From: Pachypanchax playfairii | Taxonomy: Eukaryota; Chordata; Actinopteri; Cyprinodontiformes; Aplocheilidae | Reading direction: 5' to 3' | Length of the DNA: 64,000 nucleotides | NCBI GenBank assembly: GCA_006937955.1 | Contig: SSNP01000031.1 | Coordinates: 2,567,928-2,631,927, forward strand | In this document: positions 62,471 to 64,000 of the stretch, in pieces | How positions within the stretch are numbered: the stretch's first letter is position 1 | Layout: every line of letters starts with the position of its first letter | Translations under genes and position numbers: made by a program | The notes under the pieces: model-generated | Seen by the model: the letters and a program-made list of their open reading frames with translations, nothing else | What the model was told of the DNA's origin: nothing | The model's database searches: none

Positions 62471-62479
62471 TTAATGATA

Positions 62480-64000
62480 AATTGGGTGACGTGATGTTTT
62501 TTACACCTGCTCCTTGTGGCTAACAGCACTATTACGCTTTATTTGCAACTAGCTAGCTCTACTGCTAATTTCCAAATAATCCAATAATTCTAAATATTTG
62601 AAATAGCTGAGAATGACAATGTAAGGGTTATCAATATAGCGTTAAAGTGAAACTGCCATGCCGTTTTGGCTGTTAGAATTGTTTCAAGATGGCAGAAGCT
62701 GGTCATTAACTTGTTAGTATTTTTCCTCAAAACTGAGGCTGTTCAAATAGTTATCTATCCTGTCCACTGAAACACACTTTAAAAGTTCTGAACTATTCCT
62801 TTAATAATTTTCTGTAACAATTTGTATTTTTTCTACAGTACAGAACTCTATAAGCGTAAAGACAAACACACTCAAAGAGACACTTATTACTTTCCCTGCA
62901 GAAATACACTGGAACACAAAGGAGCGATAAGAACAGAGTAATGGACGAGACAACAAAGAGCAGGCAGAGTAATTGAAAACATTCCAGTTTGGTATTTGGG
63001 ATGATGATATGATGATGCATGAGTGCTGCTGCTTGCTGGCCTTTTCAGTGAGTTCTCAGAGGTCACTCTGGAACACAGCAGAACATTCCACCACATTCTG
63101 ATGGGAATCCCAGATCTACCAGCGTCGCTGTCAATTATATCCAGATTTTCAGCTTTACTGGGGCCTCAATGCCACATCAATACCAACCCTTCATCTATCT
63201 CTGTCCCGTCCTCTGTCCCTCCTCCTTCTTGTTTTTTTGTTGTTTTTTTTTTTTCCACACTGGCACAATAGCAAGAACAATGCCAGGGTACCACCACATC
63301 AAACACCACTGGGAGAGACTATTAGAGGGACAGACAGAAAGACAGAGAATTACAGTGCGGGTCGAAATCTGATTGTGCATCAAAGCAAAACTGCGGGGAA
63401 AAAACTTCCTCTTAAACTGATTATATATCCATGAGAAGAAAAACCACAATGTCTCTCCCTCGATTTCTTGCTTTTTGTTTTTTTTTTTCTATGTGACTTT
63501 GTCTGTCTCATGGTGCCAACTGTCTACACGCTACCAGTGTCTACTTTTGCACATTCCTATCAAAGCTATTTCTGTGGGATCAAGTCCAGCCCTCCCAAAC
63601 ACTTTTTCACTTTCTCTCATTTCAGTAAATCTTCAAAACAGTAAGATTTAACATTTCTGCTGCTCAATTAGCCGCTTTTAAAAAAATGACTTGACATGTT
63701 TTTTCTTCTTGATCTCTGTCAGCTTAGACCACTTCTTTATGGAAATCAGCAGTGTTAAATACATATTTTCCTCATTAGAAGAGTTGCAAGAACAGAGAAT
63801 CATAATTTATGGAAAAGCCCAAACATTTTTTAAAACTATTTTATTTTTCACCAGAAGGACATTTTCAGGCATTCAGTTCAAATAGAGATAGTTAATTTGT
63901 CAGACTACAAAGATTTGTTTAAACTTTTCAAAAGTCAAGTATTTTTTGTCATGTTTATGCATCTAAAATCAATTTAGCTTTGTGGAACTTTAATATGGAG
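62480..64000. other. Unannotated DNA
   Basis: No gene. The block 63030-63200 is less AT-rich and free of simple repeats, and is a possible conserved element, but there is no direct support. T runs occur near 63241 and 63478. Confidence 0.45.

Overview
The window looks like nuclear DNA from a ray-finned fish, most likely a percomorph teleost, and it is essentially non-genic. The base composition is AT-rich. No long protein-coding frame is credible. Every open frame above about 130 codons lies in a tetranucleotide array, in a transposon relic, or opposite one. What can be read are dispersed repeats of types common in teleosts: hAT-like and TTAA-flanked MITEs, a GGAT-tailed repeat family, a GT-flanked GGTCCCCATAAG repeat, a Harbinger-type Myb-like relic, LINE 3' ends with GAA tails, and long GGAT, CCAT and GGAA arrays. 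Family names rest on motif recognition alone; no database search was possible.

Layout. 1-4.5 kb: unannotated, with CA and TG/AG microsatellites. 4.57-5.76 kb: a cluster of old LINE pieces, one interrupted by an insertion, next to a perfect 24-bp-arm palindrome. 5.8-15.7 kb: sparse, with one GGAT-tailed repeat (8.1 kb), CA-rich DNA and a 40-47 bp inverted repeat beside TG/AT arrays (12.35 kb). 15.77-16.13 kb: a CpG-rich patch that could be a minus-strand first exon. 18.7-19.6 kb: a hAT-like MITE beside a truncated TTAA MITE; a full-length relative of the latter sits at 62.0-62.5 kb. 21.9 kb: an old tandem duplication. 23.6-24.15 kb: a pyrimidine-rich tract. 31.8-33.85 kb: the most gene-like part of the window, with possible plus-strand splice-bounded segments, a broad CpG-rich zone, a CRE and TATA-like box, and a strong minus-strand splice donor. 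This is the best candidate for a promoter and 5' exon whose coding exons lie elsewhere.

38.4-41.7 kb: TTAA-type MITE termini and two adjacent hAT-like MITEs, one with a perfect 8-bp target duplication. 43.5-44.8 kb: a large degenerate GGAT array and smaller CAGA and AAAT arrays. 46.0-47.3 kb: a TTAA MITE, then a repeat that recurs at 58.0-58.4 kb, then a 181-bp foldback element with TA flanks. 49.6-50.8 kb: an antisense LINE end and two GGAT-tailed repeats. 51.7-52.0 kb: an 11-bp minisatellite. 53.56-53.98 kb: a stop-riddled but frame-intact Myb/SANT-like frame of the Harbinger type. 55.5-55.8 kb: a GT-flanked repeat. 58.7-59.0 kb: long CCAT and GGAA arrays 87 bp apart.

No gene set works together here. 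The region reads as an intergenic or large-intron interval that has repeatedly received non-autonomous transposons. No tRNA, rRNA, CRISPR array, operon or viral gene was seen. I found no convincing undescribed system. The strongest leads are the structural repeats and the possible 32-34 kb promoter.
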